A DNA stretch of 64,000 nt, taken from assembly GCA_949361645.1 (NCBI GenBank), contig OX442435.1, positions 598,502-662,501 on the forward strand, in the 5' to 3' direction. Source of the DNA: Spongilla lacustris (lineage: Eukaryota; Porifera; Demospongiae; Spongillida; Spongillidae). The notes below the pieces were generated by a model. It was given only the letters and a program-made list of their open reading frames with translations, was not told the origin of the DNA and did no database searches. The translations under genes were made by a program, and so were the position numbers. Of this stretch, positions 27,201 through 42,200 are shown one piece after another (position 1 is the first letter of the stretch; every line of letters begins with the position of its first letter).

Positions 27201-30200
27201 TTCAGCCACTGTGATTTCAGTACACATCACCAATAATGATCTGAATAATATCAAAGCCAATCCACTCCTGTGTACTTCAAGACAAACGACATTCATACTT
27301 CCAAGAGGAATGGTTGAAGATGAAAGTAATAACACACTTCAAGCTTCACTGACTGCAATTCAAGCATCTGGCTTCATTCCTGATACCAACAGGCCTTTTG
27401 TGAACTCCTTCACCCTAGACCTGAACACTAATATCCTGACTCTCTACTTTAATGAGACAGTCAATACTTTGACAATTAGCCCAGCTAATATCTATATTCA
27501 ACCATCAGCCAATTCGTCAGCTCTAGTGTCCCTCTTTGGTAGCACAGTTAACTCCACCAGTGGACCAGTCCAAAGTCTTATAATTGCTTTTGAAGCACTG
27601 AACAACATAAAGATTGTGCCTTCTCTGACTAGCTCAGCCTTCCTGTCACTCACCAGTGCTGCAGTGAATGATACCTCTGCTAATAGGGTTATCGCAATCA
27701 GCTCAACAAGTGCTCTAAGTGCAATTTCCATTACTAGGGACACCACTCCTCCATCTTTGAACAGTGTTGCATTTGATCTCAATACCGGAGCCCTCATTTT
27801 CACTTTCTCTGAAGTTGTTAGCTATACCAGTATCAACTACTCAGCGATCACACTGGTTGGGGGCCCTGGTTCGTCCCGGTACACACTAACAGGAGGGTCA
27901 CTAAACTCCAACATTGACAGCTACATTTTGACTGTTAACCTGACATTTGATGATCTCAATGCCATCAAGGTGCTTCGCATTTTTTCAGGTTATGCATTGT
28001 CAATAACAACTGGAATGGTGCAAGATTTGGCTGGCAATCAGCTGCAAGCCATTACATCTATTGGGGGCACTTTCAATGCAGACACAACCAAACCAATCTT
28101 GATGTCATTTGATTTGTTGATGGTGCAAGGATTGGAACCTTTGTTACTCATTCTACGGTTTTCAGAAGCTGTACAGGTTATTAGTGTCCGTCCAGTATAT
28201 CTAACTGTTTACAGCAGCAGTGTGAATGGTATCAACTTTACTTTGACTGGAGGTCAAGTATCCACCATCAACAGTCCCAATATTACTATCACAGTGTCAG
28301 CCAGTGATCTCAACCAGATACGCAGCCTTGCACCATTGTTCCAATATGGCAACACTTCTTATCTATCAATAAAACCAACAAATGTGTTGGATACGAGCAA
28401 TAATGATCTTGTGCTGCAACTAGTGGTCCCAGTTAGCAATTACAGTGCTGACCTGATTCGACCCATTGTGTCCCGCTTTACATTGGATATGAACACTGGT
28501 CTCCTTGCCATCACCTTCACCAAGAGTGTCCAGTACAACACTCTCTTTCCGTCAGTTGTTGGCCTTCAGGTTTCTTCCAACTCCACACCATTCCTGTTAC
28601 CCCTGAGCACAGTTGTCACCAACCAGAATGGTATCACCATGGTGATCAACATGTCTACATCTGAGTTAAATGGCATTAAGAGACAACCTCCGCTGGCAAC
28701 CAGCACATCCACCACCTACATGACCATAGCTTCTGGACTGCTGGACACAGCAGGCAATGCACTACTTGCTATACCCAGTACCAATGCAATACAAGCCCTC
28801 GGATTCACTCCGGACACTACTCCTCCGGCACCCATAGGGTTCCTACTGAACATGAACAATGGTTCCATTGTTTTCACCTTCAGTGAGACAGTCAATGTCA
28901 GCACGATGGTTCCTGGCCGCATCGATCTACTTAATGGTTTTGGTGGTGTGTACACACTCATTGGAGGATACTTCAATCAGCTGTTCAGTGACGTGGTGGT
29001 CTTCAACCTCACTCATCAAGATTTGAACAACATAAAGGCAATTAATAACTTAGCAACAGCTATTAACAATACATTTTTGAATCTTCACTCACAAGCAATC
29101 CTGGACATGAATAAAAACCCTAATGTCGACACTTTCAATGTCCCAGCCAGTGGCTTTGTCAAGGACAACGAGAACCCAATCCTTGATGCATACTCGGTAG
29201 ACATGAACATGGGGAACTTGGTCCTTTCCTTTGATGAGACAGTGGACATCACCTCAATGGTTATCTCACAGCTTGTTCTCAGCAGTGGTACACAAGTGTA
29301 CAATCTAACAACCTTCTCAGGCTCCGTTGCTCCATCTCCTACGGTTACCATTATGATAAACACTTCTGATCTCAACCAGCTTAAGCTTCAGCGAATCTGT
29401 CTCACTATGTCCACCTGCTACCTCTCTTTCCCTAGCACATTTATTCTTGACAGGATTAGCAGACAAGTTATTCCAGTTGTGCTTAGAACCCCAGCCTCCT
29501 TTGTTAGTGACACAACAAGACCTGATCTGGTTGGCTTCTCACTGTTCAATATCACTTCAGGAGCAGTCATTCTCCAGTTCTCTGAACCAATACAGGCCTC
29601 CACATTTGATGCAAGTCAAGTAACCTTCCAGAACTTCTTTGCTAGCGATGTAACTACAAACGCTTACACTCTTCACAATGGCATGGTCATATCCATTGAT
29701 GGTACTGTGCTACAGTTCATACTTACCAACTCCGACATGATGGCTATCCAGGCTCTGGGCAACCTCTGTGACAGACGTGGCAACTGCTATATTCTGGTTA
29801 CAAACATGACAGTCAAGGATATGAGTGGCAATTGGAACGATCCTGTCCTTCAAGTGTTCCCTGGAATTGTGGTGACATTGTTGGTATTTGACACAACTCC
29901 ACCCACCTTGACTAGTTTTGACCTGAATATGAACACAGGTGTGCTAACCTTGAGCTTCTCTGAGCCTGTTGGCACCTTGGACCCTACAGCCATCACCATC
30001 GCTTCTTGGCCCAACGCCATTGCATCACAGCAGTATGTGCTCACTGGAGGAGTGCTGAACTACACCAGTGGAGGAGCTGTGATTTACCTCACCCTCTCCA
30101 TGTCTGACATCAATGCCATCAAGAGCAGCAGCTTTGCCAAGCAGAAATCCAACACATACTTGGCAATCAACAGCGGTGCGGTGTATGACCTGTCATTTTT

Positions 30201-33200
30201 TAAGAACCCGCTTGTGGCAGTGCCCATCAGTATTGCAAGGCAGACGTCAAATTACACCACTGACAATACGCCTCCACTGCTGACAGGTGCTGGGCTGGAT
30301 CTGAGCCTCAATATCCTCACACTATCATTTTCTGAACCTGTTCTCACCTATGGCATTGTTTTCACCAGTGTGTCCCTCCAAAACAACCTGTATCTGTCAT
30401 CCTTTACCCACAGCTTGGTAGGAGGTACTGTGCTGAACCCTTACAATTCCTCCACCATTCTCCTTGTCTCGATGCTCCAGTACGATATAACTGCTATTAA
30501 GCTCGGCAGCAACTTTGGCACAACCCCGAACAACACAGTGATCAATGTGACTGCAGGTGCTTTTACTGATACAGCTGGAAACACAAGTCCATCTCTAATC
30601 CTATCCATCAACATTGAGATGCAAGACACAACTCTGCCCCACCTTATTGCATTTGGAGTCAATATGCAGACGGGTTCAATTGTCCTCACGTTCAGCGATG
30701 TAATGCTCTCAAGCAGCTTGGACACCACCGCTATCACCATCCAAAATGCCCCTTACGCAAAACGTAGCAACACTGTAACACTGAGTTCTTTGAACACCAC
30801 CAGTCCAAATGGGTTTGTCATTGTGTTTACTTTGAGTTCCCTTGACATCTTCTACATACAGACCATCTATGGACTTGCCGTGAGCCAGAACTCGACATTC
30901 CTCACTATCCAGGCTTTTGGTATCACTAATGTCTATGGGACAAATGTCTTAGCCATCACAAATGGCAAAGCACTTCAAGCATCCAACTACACGGCGGATG
31001 CACAGCCTCCCTCCTTCGTGAGCTTCCTATTGGATCGAAATACTGGTAACATCAACATCACATTCTCAAAGCTGGTTAACAACACCCAGCTAAATGTTAC
31101 ATTGCTGGCTATTCTTAGCGACCGCATTCCAACCATTCGATTTAATGTAGGGGCAGGAGCCATGGTGAGCAGGTCAGCAGATGGAAGAACAGTCCAAGTG
31201 ACACTCACTAGCACTGATTTGAATAACCTCAAGCTTTATCCAGCCATCGGAACCAGCACTTCAAACACTTACCTGGCTATTGGACCATATGCCATTCCAG
31301 ACATCTTTGGGAACTGGAATGTGCTTGGTGTTCCCGTCTCTTCAGCACTGCAGGCAACTAGTGTTATCAATGACACCGTAGGACCAACACTTGTGAGCTT
31401 TACCCTCAACTTCAGCACTAGGACAATTGCTGTGACCTTCTCAGAACCAGTCATGTCCAGCACAGTGAACATAAATGGGTTCATCCTGCAGTCAAAGAAA
31501 GATATAACGTACTTCCCACAAGAAATATACCTCTTGATGACTGGAATGACCACTTCGCCTAATGGAATTGTCCTTAATATAACCTTCGCAAAGCAAGACG
31601 AAGATGCCATTAATGCCTTCATTGTCCTCGGCAATACAATTCAGGACACCTTCCTGACCATCACCAACATCTCTGTAAAGGACATGAGTGGCAATGCCGC
31701 ATTGCCTACACTTCAGACCAATGCAGTTCAGGCTACCGCGGTGATAAATGACACAAACCCACCTATCCTAATAAATTTCACTTTTGACAGAAATGTGGGG
31801 ATCCTGTCTCTCTCATACAGTGAGGTTGTGGTACCATCTTCAATCCAGCTGCCTCAGTTTATTCTTCAAAGCAACTATAACTCATCTGTCCCAGGCACCC
31901 TATCATACACGCTAAGTGGTGGTTTGGTAACTCAGTTGCCATCCACTGCAGTGAACATAACCATTTCCCAAGTGGACACATTTGCTATACAGTCTACACC
32001 AGGCCTAGCAATGAGCTTCAGTACCACATACCTCTCCTTCACCAACTTGTCCATCACAGATACGCAGGGGTACTATGTAATCCCTCGTGGCCCCACAAAT
32101 GCACAGATGGTTGGGGCCTTTTACCCCGACATGATGCCACCAACTCTGGTCACATTCAGTCTTGATATGAACCTCGGTCTTGTCACCCTCAGTTTCAGTA
32201 AAATTGTGAATACGAGCACATTACTCTACTCTCAACTGATGCTTCAGAGCAACAGCACTGGTATCAGTTCAGTTGCATCACTGCCCTTAAATGGAAGCAC
32301 AGTTGTGACTCAGGGCCTAAGCAGTACAATCACTCTGAATGTAAGCTCCATTCTTGACACCATCAAGGCCAACTCTCTCTTCTGCACTTCGCGTCTGAAC
32401 ACATACTTGTACGTACCACCCAGTGTTATCACAGATACCAGTGGTAATCTCTATCAGGGAGTATCCAATGCTCTCATGGTGAACATGTTAATTTCAGATA
32501 CCACCAATCCAACTTTGGTCACATTTGATTTGGATATGAATGCCAACCAGATGGTGCTGGTCTTCTCAGAGACTGTACGTGCCTCCACACTCCAGATAGC
32601 AGGCTTAGTGCTCCAGTCTTCACTTAATAGAAGTGTTGGTGTATTTGTACCAATCAGTAGCACCAGCATGGCATCAGGTGCAAACGTTAATGGGAAGCAG
32701 CTGACAATTTTCATTTCTATGGCAGACATGAACGTGATCAAGAGCAACATACCAGCACTTGCTACTGGAACAAGCAACACATTCTTATACTTCACACCAG
32801 GGATCATCTATGATATGGCCGGCAATGCACTACTGCAGCCAGGAATAGTGCAAATGAGGAACTACATTAGAGATAGCAAAGGCCCAACTGTAGACAGCTT
32901 TACTTTGAGCATGGATACAGGAACCTTAGCAATCACGTTTGATGAATATGTTAATGTCAGCACACTCAATACATCCAAGATCATCATTTACAGTAGTACA
33001 ACAATTACAGCATCCATAAAGTCTTACACTCTCACCAGCACAGGGTCAATCACCTTGTTCACAGGTACTGTGCTGGTACTCAGCCTGTCCAGCACTGACC
33101 TGAATGGGATTAAGATGATGAGACCATTAGCAACATCAGTTAATACAACTGTAATGGCAGTTGGTGTGCAAGCTATCCTTGACCAGAGTATGAATCCTTA

Positions 33201-36200
33201 CAGCCCACCCACTTCACGTATTGCTTCTGGATTTGTTCCTGATACCACAAGACCATTATTTATGTCATTTAGTTTGAATATGAACAGTGCACTTCTTTTG
33301 CTCACCTTCACAGAAACAGTGGACAGTACCACATACTCCCTCTCCTTGGTTACTCTGAGCAGTGGTCCATTTTCTCAGAGCTACAACCTTAGTAACAGTG
33401 GGGTTGTTAGTGGAGACTCACCTGTTCTCACCATCCTGCTAAGCCACTCAGATTTTGATGCTCTTACCCAGTCAGGGATCTGCATCACTGCCTCTAACTG
33501 TTACATCTCATTTACCAACACTAGCTTCCAGGATACGTCTGGAAATGCTGTGTACCCTGTGAGCAAAATGGCTGTATCAGGCTTCACCATGGACGCAACA
33601 TCTCCCACACTGCTCAGTTTTGTCAGCTTTGACCTGAACACGGGCATTTGTGTACTACAGTTCTCAGAGACTGTGAAGGTTGCTTCTGTTAACTTTCCAT
33701 CACTCAGGCTAGATGCTGTGCAAACTGCAGCTATAAAGTACACTTTGACTGGAGGCTCTATACTTAGCACGAATAATGACATTGTTGTCATTCAGCTCAC
33801 AGCCAATGACTTGAATGGTATCAAGAAGACGACACGCATTTGTTATGATCAGTACTCATGCTTTGTTGGATTCAATGCAACGTTTATTACAGATATCTCT
33901 GGTAACCCTGTGATACCTGTGACAGTCAAAGATGTACCTGTTGTGGCCTTCACTCCAGACACAACAGGTCCAACTCTAACTGCCTTTGACCTTGACATGA
34001 ACAGTGGGAAGGTGGTGCTGCAGTTTGATGAGCCAATCTCTTATTCACTACTGATCATCACAGACCTCACCATAGCAAATTCAGCTAATGGACTTGTGAC
34101 GTACACCCTCACAGGAGGAACAAGGACCACTGCCTCAATTGATGTGTTGTTCAACTTCACAATGACATCTAATGATGTCATGATGATCAAAGCTACAAGT
34201 GGCCTTGCGACTAGCAATTTAACTGCTTATCTCAACTTTACTTCTGGTTTGGTTACAGATGTTGCCAGCCAACCAAATCCTGTTAACTCAAGTAACTTGT
34301 TGGCTGGTTTATTGAAAGTCAGAACGTTTGTACCTGACACAACCCCACCATCCTTGGTCAAATTTGTCTCTCTAGATATGAATGTTGGTCAATTTGTGTT
34401 GTCCTTCTCTGAGCCAATGTCCTTACTGTCTTTAAATGGGAGCCAAATCGTACTTCAAAATAGCTCATCTTCTTCACCTCTCCAGTACTACACACTAACA
34501 AATATCACTGCCTCTTACCTTGATCAGTCGGAAACATTGATTCAGGTTACTCTCAGCCTTCAAGACCTCCTCCAGATAAAGACCCGGCCCACCCTGGCTT
34601 CATCCCGTGTAACCAGCTACATCTCCTTGGGCAACAAGACTATCCAGGACATTGCAGGTAACGGATTGCAGCAGGTTATTGCCCAAGCTGTCTCTTACAC
34701 AGCAAACAGTGCTTCACCTCAGCTGACATCCTACACTCTTGACATGAATATGGGGCTCCTTGTACTGACTTTCAGTGATGTGGTGGACAACCAAGTGGTG
34801 GATCCCACAAGCATCACCTTCAGTGGGGTTGCCACAGGAACCGATCCAATCAACCTATATATGCTTACTGGAGGCAATGTGACAGATTCTACCAGCAGCT
34901 ATGTGACCCGCATCCTGCTCACAAATACCGACCTCAATCAGTTGAAGAAGCGCCCTAGTCTAGCCAAGAGCCAGGGTACCACCTACCTAAGCACAGCAGC
35001 AACCCTTATCAATAATGTGGTGGGTCAGCCTGTCCAGTCAATCATCAGGTCTCGTGGCCAAATGGTGGCTATGTACATACAAGACACCACCCCTCCGAGC
35101 CTCTCACAGTTCAGCTATGACGAGAATGGTGGCACTATCACACTGTCTTTCAATGAAGCAGTCAATGTGAGCTCTTTTAATCCAACTGCTGTCACCCTTC
35201 AAGGTGGAAGCAGTTCTGGTCAGGATTTCATATTAACTGGTGGATACCCATCCATACTGAACTATGATGTCCAGTTGGTTTTGGTCATGAGCACAGTGGA
35301 CCTGAACAACTTGAAATCATATTCACCACTCTTCAGGAATGGATCATATGCCTATCTGTTCATTAATCCTGGTGCTGTACTGGACATGAATAATAACCCT
35401 TTGCTTGGTATTCCAAATACTATGGCAATAAAGGCTGTCTCTTTCATTTTTGACACAACACCACCTACACTTTCCAATTTCACTTTTGACCGCAATAGTG
35501 GTATGCTGGTTTTTACTGTGTCAGAAACAGTAAGCTATAGTATGATTGATCCATCTGGTTTTGTCATTCAGGGCAGCATGTCAGTTCCATCAACAAACAT
35601 AGCACTATATCAACCACTGACAGTTATCTCAACTGTTTTGCCAAATATAGGTATCTACCAGACAATTAAACTAAGCAACAGTGACCTCAATGCAATCAAG
35701 GCAAAGCTTGGTCTTGCCACCTCTCTCGGTACAACATATCTTAGCTTTATGTCATCTGCCATCAAGGACCTCAGGAGTAACAATGCTACCCCAGTCAGTC
35801 AACTGAGTGCAATTCAGGCTATCGGCTTTATTTCTGATAGCACACCACCAGCCCTGCTAACATTCTCTCTGCTGTACGGCCCAAACCAAATTGTTCTGAC
35901 ATTTAGTGAGACAGTAAACAGCTCATCTTTACAGCCAACTTTCTTCACTCTAGTCAGCGGTAGGACTGTCCCACAGTTGCAGAACTTCACTTTGACAGGT
36001 GCAAGTGCAATAAGCCAGGGCTACTCAGATGTTGTGAATGTATCTCTTCTTATCTCTGATGTCAATGGGATAAAAGCTGTAGGTACACTAGGTACATCTC
36101 TATATAATACCTATATTGTCTTCAGTGCTAATGCAGTGAACGATACTAGTGGTAATCCCATTCTAGCCATTGACGTTCCCAGTGCAGTGCAGGCTCTAGT

Positions 36201-39200
36201 GATTGGTCCTGACACTGTCCCACCACAGCTAGTAAGCTCAACACTGAACCTTTCCAGCAACGTTCTCGTTCTTGTTTTCACTGAGACTGTTAGCAGGAGC
36301 TCCTTTGATGTCACCCAGCTTACAATCCAAAATGCAGCCATTTTTACTGACTCGGTCACTCTGACAAGTGGAACAATTCCATTAGGTAACAACTACATTA
36401 TCACTATTGCCCTCAGTACTGTTGATCTTAATAATCTGAAGTTGCACACAAGCATTGCTACCTCAATGAGTAATACCTACATATCCTTCAACAGCCTTGT
36501 TTCAGATGTGGCAGGAAACAATATCCTACCAGTCTCTGCAGTTCCGATCACCACCTATTTCAGGGACAATGTCAGTCCATACCTTGTTGGTTTTGACCTG
36601 GTCTTGGACACTTCCCTCATTCCACCAATCAGGCTTGTGCTTTCCTTCTCTGAACCCATTCGCAGCGGTACTGTGAATGCAAACAAAATTGTATTGCAGT
36701 TGACCAGCAATATATCAGCCTCAGGCAACATTTACCAACTGAATTATGCTGCAGCCTCACTGCAGAACTCACCTGTTGTCAATGTGACTCTAGGGCTTCA
36801 AGACTTCTATGCCATTCAGCAGCACACACCTCTGGCACGCAGTGCTGCTCAAGTCTTTGTGTCCATCACTGCAGGATCAGCTGCTGATATGGCAGGTAAC
36901 AACCTAACAGCCATTAGTAACCAGTCTGCCATTCCAGTGAGTGTGTATTCAGCCGATTTGCAACCTCCTGTCCTCATTAGCTTTTCACTGGACCTAAACT
37001 TTGGGCTACTGGTCCTCACCTGGAACAAGCCAATAAATAATTCCATCAACATCACTGGGGTTAGTCTTCAAAGTGACTTCAATGGAACATTTACCTACCA
37101 GCTTACTTCAGGCACTGTGGTCCAGGTGGGATCATCAACCTTACAGATTTCTCTGACCCAAAGCGACCTCAACAACATCTACGTAAACCCTGCACTTGCA
37201 ACAACAGCAGCAAACACGTACATTGTTGTTTCCAGTGGCACCGTGTACGATACCCACCTCAATCCAAATGATGTTCAAGGCCCGCTGCCTGTCTTGTTCT
37301 TCACAGTTTCCAGAACAAGTCCAACTCTGCAAAGCTTTGACCTCAACATGAACAATGGTGTGGTGACATTCGTTTTCTCCGAAACAGTCAACTCCAGCTT
37401 ACTCCTCCCACAGGCAATCACACTGCAGAACTTTGCTATGTCCCCAACATCCTCCTACACTCTTACTGGAGGCATTGTTGTACCCTCAGTAGCACCAACA
37501 TTGGTGTTCTACCTCATATTAGTAGATCAAAATGGAATCAAGCGCCAAAACATGCTGGCAACCTCTGCTACTACAACATTCATAGCATTTGGTGACAACA
37601 TGATATCTGACATGCATGCCAACAGAATTGCCAGTGTCTCAACCAGCAACGCCAAGAGTGTCCGCAACTACACTGGTGACAGTACAAACCCATCCCTACT
37701 GAGCTTTGATTTCGACCGCAATATTGGAGTGATAACACTCCACTTATCAGAGACTGTCAACGTTTCGTCTCTGTTGATACAGCAGCTAACCCTCAGTGGC
37801 ATCATTGCTGCCAACAATTACACTCTGGTAGACAGCTACACTCTCCAAGGCAACAGTGACATTGTTAGTGTAATACTTGGCAGTACGGATCTGAACACTG
37901 TGAAGGCTAGAAGTGGATTGTGCACCACAAGTGCTGCAAATAATTGCTTCATCACCGTCCCTCGTGCAGCAATTAAGGACATATCACAGTTGGGTGTAAA
38001 CCCACAGACACGTTTGAATGTGTCAATTTTCATCAATGACTCCAGTGCTCCATCTCTGGTTTCTTTTGTATCCATCAACATGCAAACAGGAGCATTGGTC
38101 ATACAGTTTAATGAAACAGTTGATTTCTCTACTCTCTACCCTCAGTCAATCACACTCCAGAATTTGTTTCAACCACCCTGCCAACAATATCAGCTGACTG
38201 GTAGTGGTAACTCCACACAACTCTCCCTCACCAGTGTGCAAATTCAGCTCACCATGTTTGACCTTGCAGCACTGAAGCGTACGCGATCCGTCTGCACGTA
38301 CAGGGGTAATTGTTACATTGTGGCTACCTCTTCTCTTGTCAGTAGCACTACAGGCAACATGTTTGCAGGTATCCCACAGCAGGCACCTGGATTTATTGTT
38401 TATAACTACACTGCTGATACCATTCCTCCCCACTTGAGTTACTTTTACCTTGATCTCAATGCAAATCAGCTTATGTTGGTATTTGACGAGCCAATTGACC
38501 TCAACACACTCATCCTTTCACGATTCACACTTCAGTCCAAGAATATAACCAGCAATCCTCAACAGCTGTATACTCTGACATCAGGAGTCGTCTACAGTGC
38601 AGACAGCATGACTGTCGTAGTAAACATGTCAATAACTGATGTAAATGCTATCAAATCTCGACTATTTGCCACTAGTGCATCCAACACATACCTCACAATT
38701 TTACAGAATGCAGTGTTTGACCTTGCCATGGTTCCCAATGCAATCCAGGCTGTCACAATTGGAATACAGGTGCAAATCTACACACCTGACACCACACCAC
38801 CACTAATTTCAGGTTTTACATTGGACCTGGCTCAGAACAAGCTCATACTCACCTTCAATGAGCCCGTGAGGACATCCACCTTCAACATCACTGGGATCTC
38901 CATCCTGCAGTACTGCGGAGACAACACAATGCATACAGCATTGACACTGACCGGTGGAAGTTTCAGCCCAGCAAACCTTTCAGATGGAGCAATCATTGTG
39001 CCAATTGTAATAACACCAAACAATGTGGTTTACCTGAAGTCTATAACATTGATTACAGCTGTTCCAAGTGAGGTTGTCTTGAACATCTCCTCTGGGGTAG
39101 CAGAAGACATTGCATTCCAGAAGCTACAGCCGGTTAATTGTGTACCAACCACGACATTCACTCCTGATATCCTAAGAATGCAGTTAGTCTATTTTGATCT

Positions 39201-42200
39201 TGATTTGAATTTTGGAATCTTTAACCTCACTTTTGATGATGTTGTGGATCCAACAACGTGGCACTCAGATGCATTCCGCTTCCAGACTGCAAAAATGGCT
39301 AGCCCTGGTCCGACATACACTCTGACTCCATATAGCTACCTTACACTGAGTCAGACTGGCTATTCAATATCAGTGCGGCTTTCCAACGCAGACCTTCTAG
39401 GGATAAAGTCTCAATACTCACGTGGCCTTGCATCAAGTTCCACCACAACATACATCACAATGCAAGCCTCAGCCATTAGGGATGTGTTTGGAACCGATGT
39501 ATTGGCCATCACCGATGGCAATGGGGTTCAGGTGCGATACTATTACCGTGACATCATGTCCCCAGTACTTGTTTACTCTGTTTTTGACCTTAACCAGGGA
39601 TTGTTGAACCTGACATTCAGTGACTTTCCAGATCCTGCCACTGTCAACTTTGCAAAGATTACGATCAAAAGTAGCAATTTAAGTTCTGCACTCAACCACA
39701 TCCTCACTCAGTCACCAATTGTTGTGTCACCAGATGGATTTACACTCTCCATTTACATCACATCTACTGATCTGAATGAGATAAAGGCAACACCTAACCT
39801 AGCATCTAATAAGAACAACACCTTTATCAGCTTGGGTGCTGGTGCTGTGAGTGACTTTTTTGGGAACTCCTCCTTAGCTGTATTGCCAAGACTGGTTGAT
39901 GTTTTTGTGCAGGACACTACAAGTCCAGTTCTAATCAGATTCAGCCTGAATATGAACAGTGGTCTTCTCATTCTCTCATTCTCTGAAACCGTGAATGTAT
40001 CGACGGTGAACACAACTGCCATTGTTCTCCAGGATTACAAAATCATCCCACCAGGATCTTCACAGTACCGTCTCACAGGTAGTGCTAACATCAGTTCTCA
40101 GAACTTGACCAGCATCTCCATACTTTTGACTGCACAAGACCTATTTGGATTGCAGGCTTCAAAGACGATAGCCTCCAGTTATCTGACTACATTCATCTCT
40201 ATTGACAGCTCACTAATTTCTGACAGAAGTGAAGTGCCCAATGCAGTGGTAGCCATTCCACAAAACAATGCACTTCAGGTACTGCCCAGTGATTTTGTGA
40301 TTGACACTCGGACACCAGTGCTCAGTGCCTTTGTCCTTGACCTCAACACTGGGGTGATGTCACTCACATTTACCAAAGTCATTGTAGTAAATCTGATACC
40401 CTTAACTGCTATTACCGTCACAAGTTCAGGTAGTGCAGTTAACTTGACTGGTGGATACCTATTATCTGGAAACGCTGCTGTTGTTAACATCAGTCTTCTC
40501 TTTGGAGACCTCAATCGCCTCAAAATAGCAATAGCCACAAATGTTATGAATACTGTATATGTCTCTTTCCCTGTGAATGTGTTCATAGATGTGAGAGGTT
40601 TCAGTGTTCCTGGTGCCAGTGTCTTGGCACTGAATGTGATACTTGATTCTGTTCCTCCCACTCTGACGTACACTCAACTGGATATGAACACCGGAAGCTT
40701 GACACTAATATTTAATGAGGCAGTGCAAGCCTTTGATATTACAAAAGTGACGGTACTGAGTCCTTCTTACAATCTGAACTACCTATTGACTTCCCTTGGT
40801 GGAATGTCATATTCCAACAACAGTGCTACTCTGGTTGTCACATTTTCTGCCATTGACCTGAATACACTAAAGAGTCTAAGAAATATTGCAATCTCACCAA
40901 GCACCACTTATTTCAACTTTCAGGCTGGTTTGGTCAAAGATTATGCTTTGAATAATTTCATAAATGTAGCCAACCTTACGGTGAGCAGCTTCATTCCAGA
41001 TACAATAGGTCCAAGCCTCATTAGCTTCTTGTACAATGGTGCAGGTACAATCTACCTCACGTTTAATGAAACTGTTGATCTTCAGACATTTGTGCTGTCT
41101 GGTTTTGGTTTCAACTCTGCTCTATCTCCAACCCAGTATACACCCAAAGACCCAAGTACCAATGTCACTTATGCCACAGGTTCCTTAACTATTGTGTGGG
41201 TTGTACTAGGCCCCACTGATAATAGCTATATCAGCAGCATTTTGGGTCCCTCAAATGACCCAACTGTGGTTGCAATCACCAACTTGACAGTCTTCGACTA
41301 CAGTCACAACAGGAACCTGCCCTTAAGTAACTTAGTTGGTGGAGAAAGTGGCACCACAAGCACAGCCCCTCCTCAGATATCGACTGCATCTTTGGATCTA
41401 AATACTGGCACTCTGTCATTGGGTTTCACCAAGCTGGTCAATATTAGCAGTGTAGTGGCAAGCAAGATATACATTTCAGCTGCAAGTACTATAACTGGAG
41501 TGCCCTCGTTCCAGCTGACTGGGAACCTGACCACCACCATTAACTCCTCTGTTTTAACCTTTGCACTATCCACCAACGATCTCAACACAATAATGCTAAC
41601 GACCGGCCTGGCAAGGGATGTGTCATCAACTTACATTGTGCTTCTACAAAATGCACTGGCAGATCTATTAGGACATGCTGTAGGCCAGAGTGGAGAATCT
41701 CTACAGGTCCAAAGCTTCACCAAATTTACCACACCTCCTGTCTTACAGACTTGGGATCTGGACCGCACAAATGGCACTGTCTCTCTGTACTTCAGTGAAC
41801 CAGTTCTCCTAAGTTCAATCAACCTCACACTGGTCTCCCTTCAAGAATCAGCGACAACCTATCAATATGCTATCCAACTGACGGGCAGTGCACCGATCAC
41901 TACTGCCATGCAGGCGCTTGTTCCTGTAATGGGATTGACTAATAATGACCTCAACAACATCTATGCTGCCACTGCTCTATGTACAAATTCTGCAAACTGC
42001 TACCTTACCATGGGACAGCCGGCTGCAACAAATGTGTTTAACATTCCAGCAACATCCATTCTGAATTCTGCTGCTCTTCCAGTGAGAATGGTTTTCCCTG
42101 ACACTAAGCGCCCATCCCTTGTAACATTTCTGCTGATGAACATGACAAGTGGCACACTTACCCTGTCCTTTTCAGAAACAGTCAACATTTCTTCCATAAA

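Larger units (their letters stand above)
25582..33957 (+). repeat. Higher-order repeat copy 4 (23 units)
   Basis: Unit starts p0-p22: 25582, 25942, 26308, 26674, 27031, 27382, 27739, 28081, 28450, 28813, 29164, 29509, 29890, 30262, 30625, 30997, 31372, 31750, 32128, 32497, 32872, 33241, 33592. It is the shortest full copy (8376 bp) because units p4-p10 are mostly 342-369 bp. p0 ends in D-T-F-S-L-G-L-P-T-G. p4 (27031) has a lone Cys at 27271, as does p4 of copy 6. p18 has a lone Cys at 32383. p22 has an extra Cys at 33649 in the first hairpin (T-G-I-C-V-L). Confidence 0.86.
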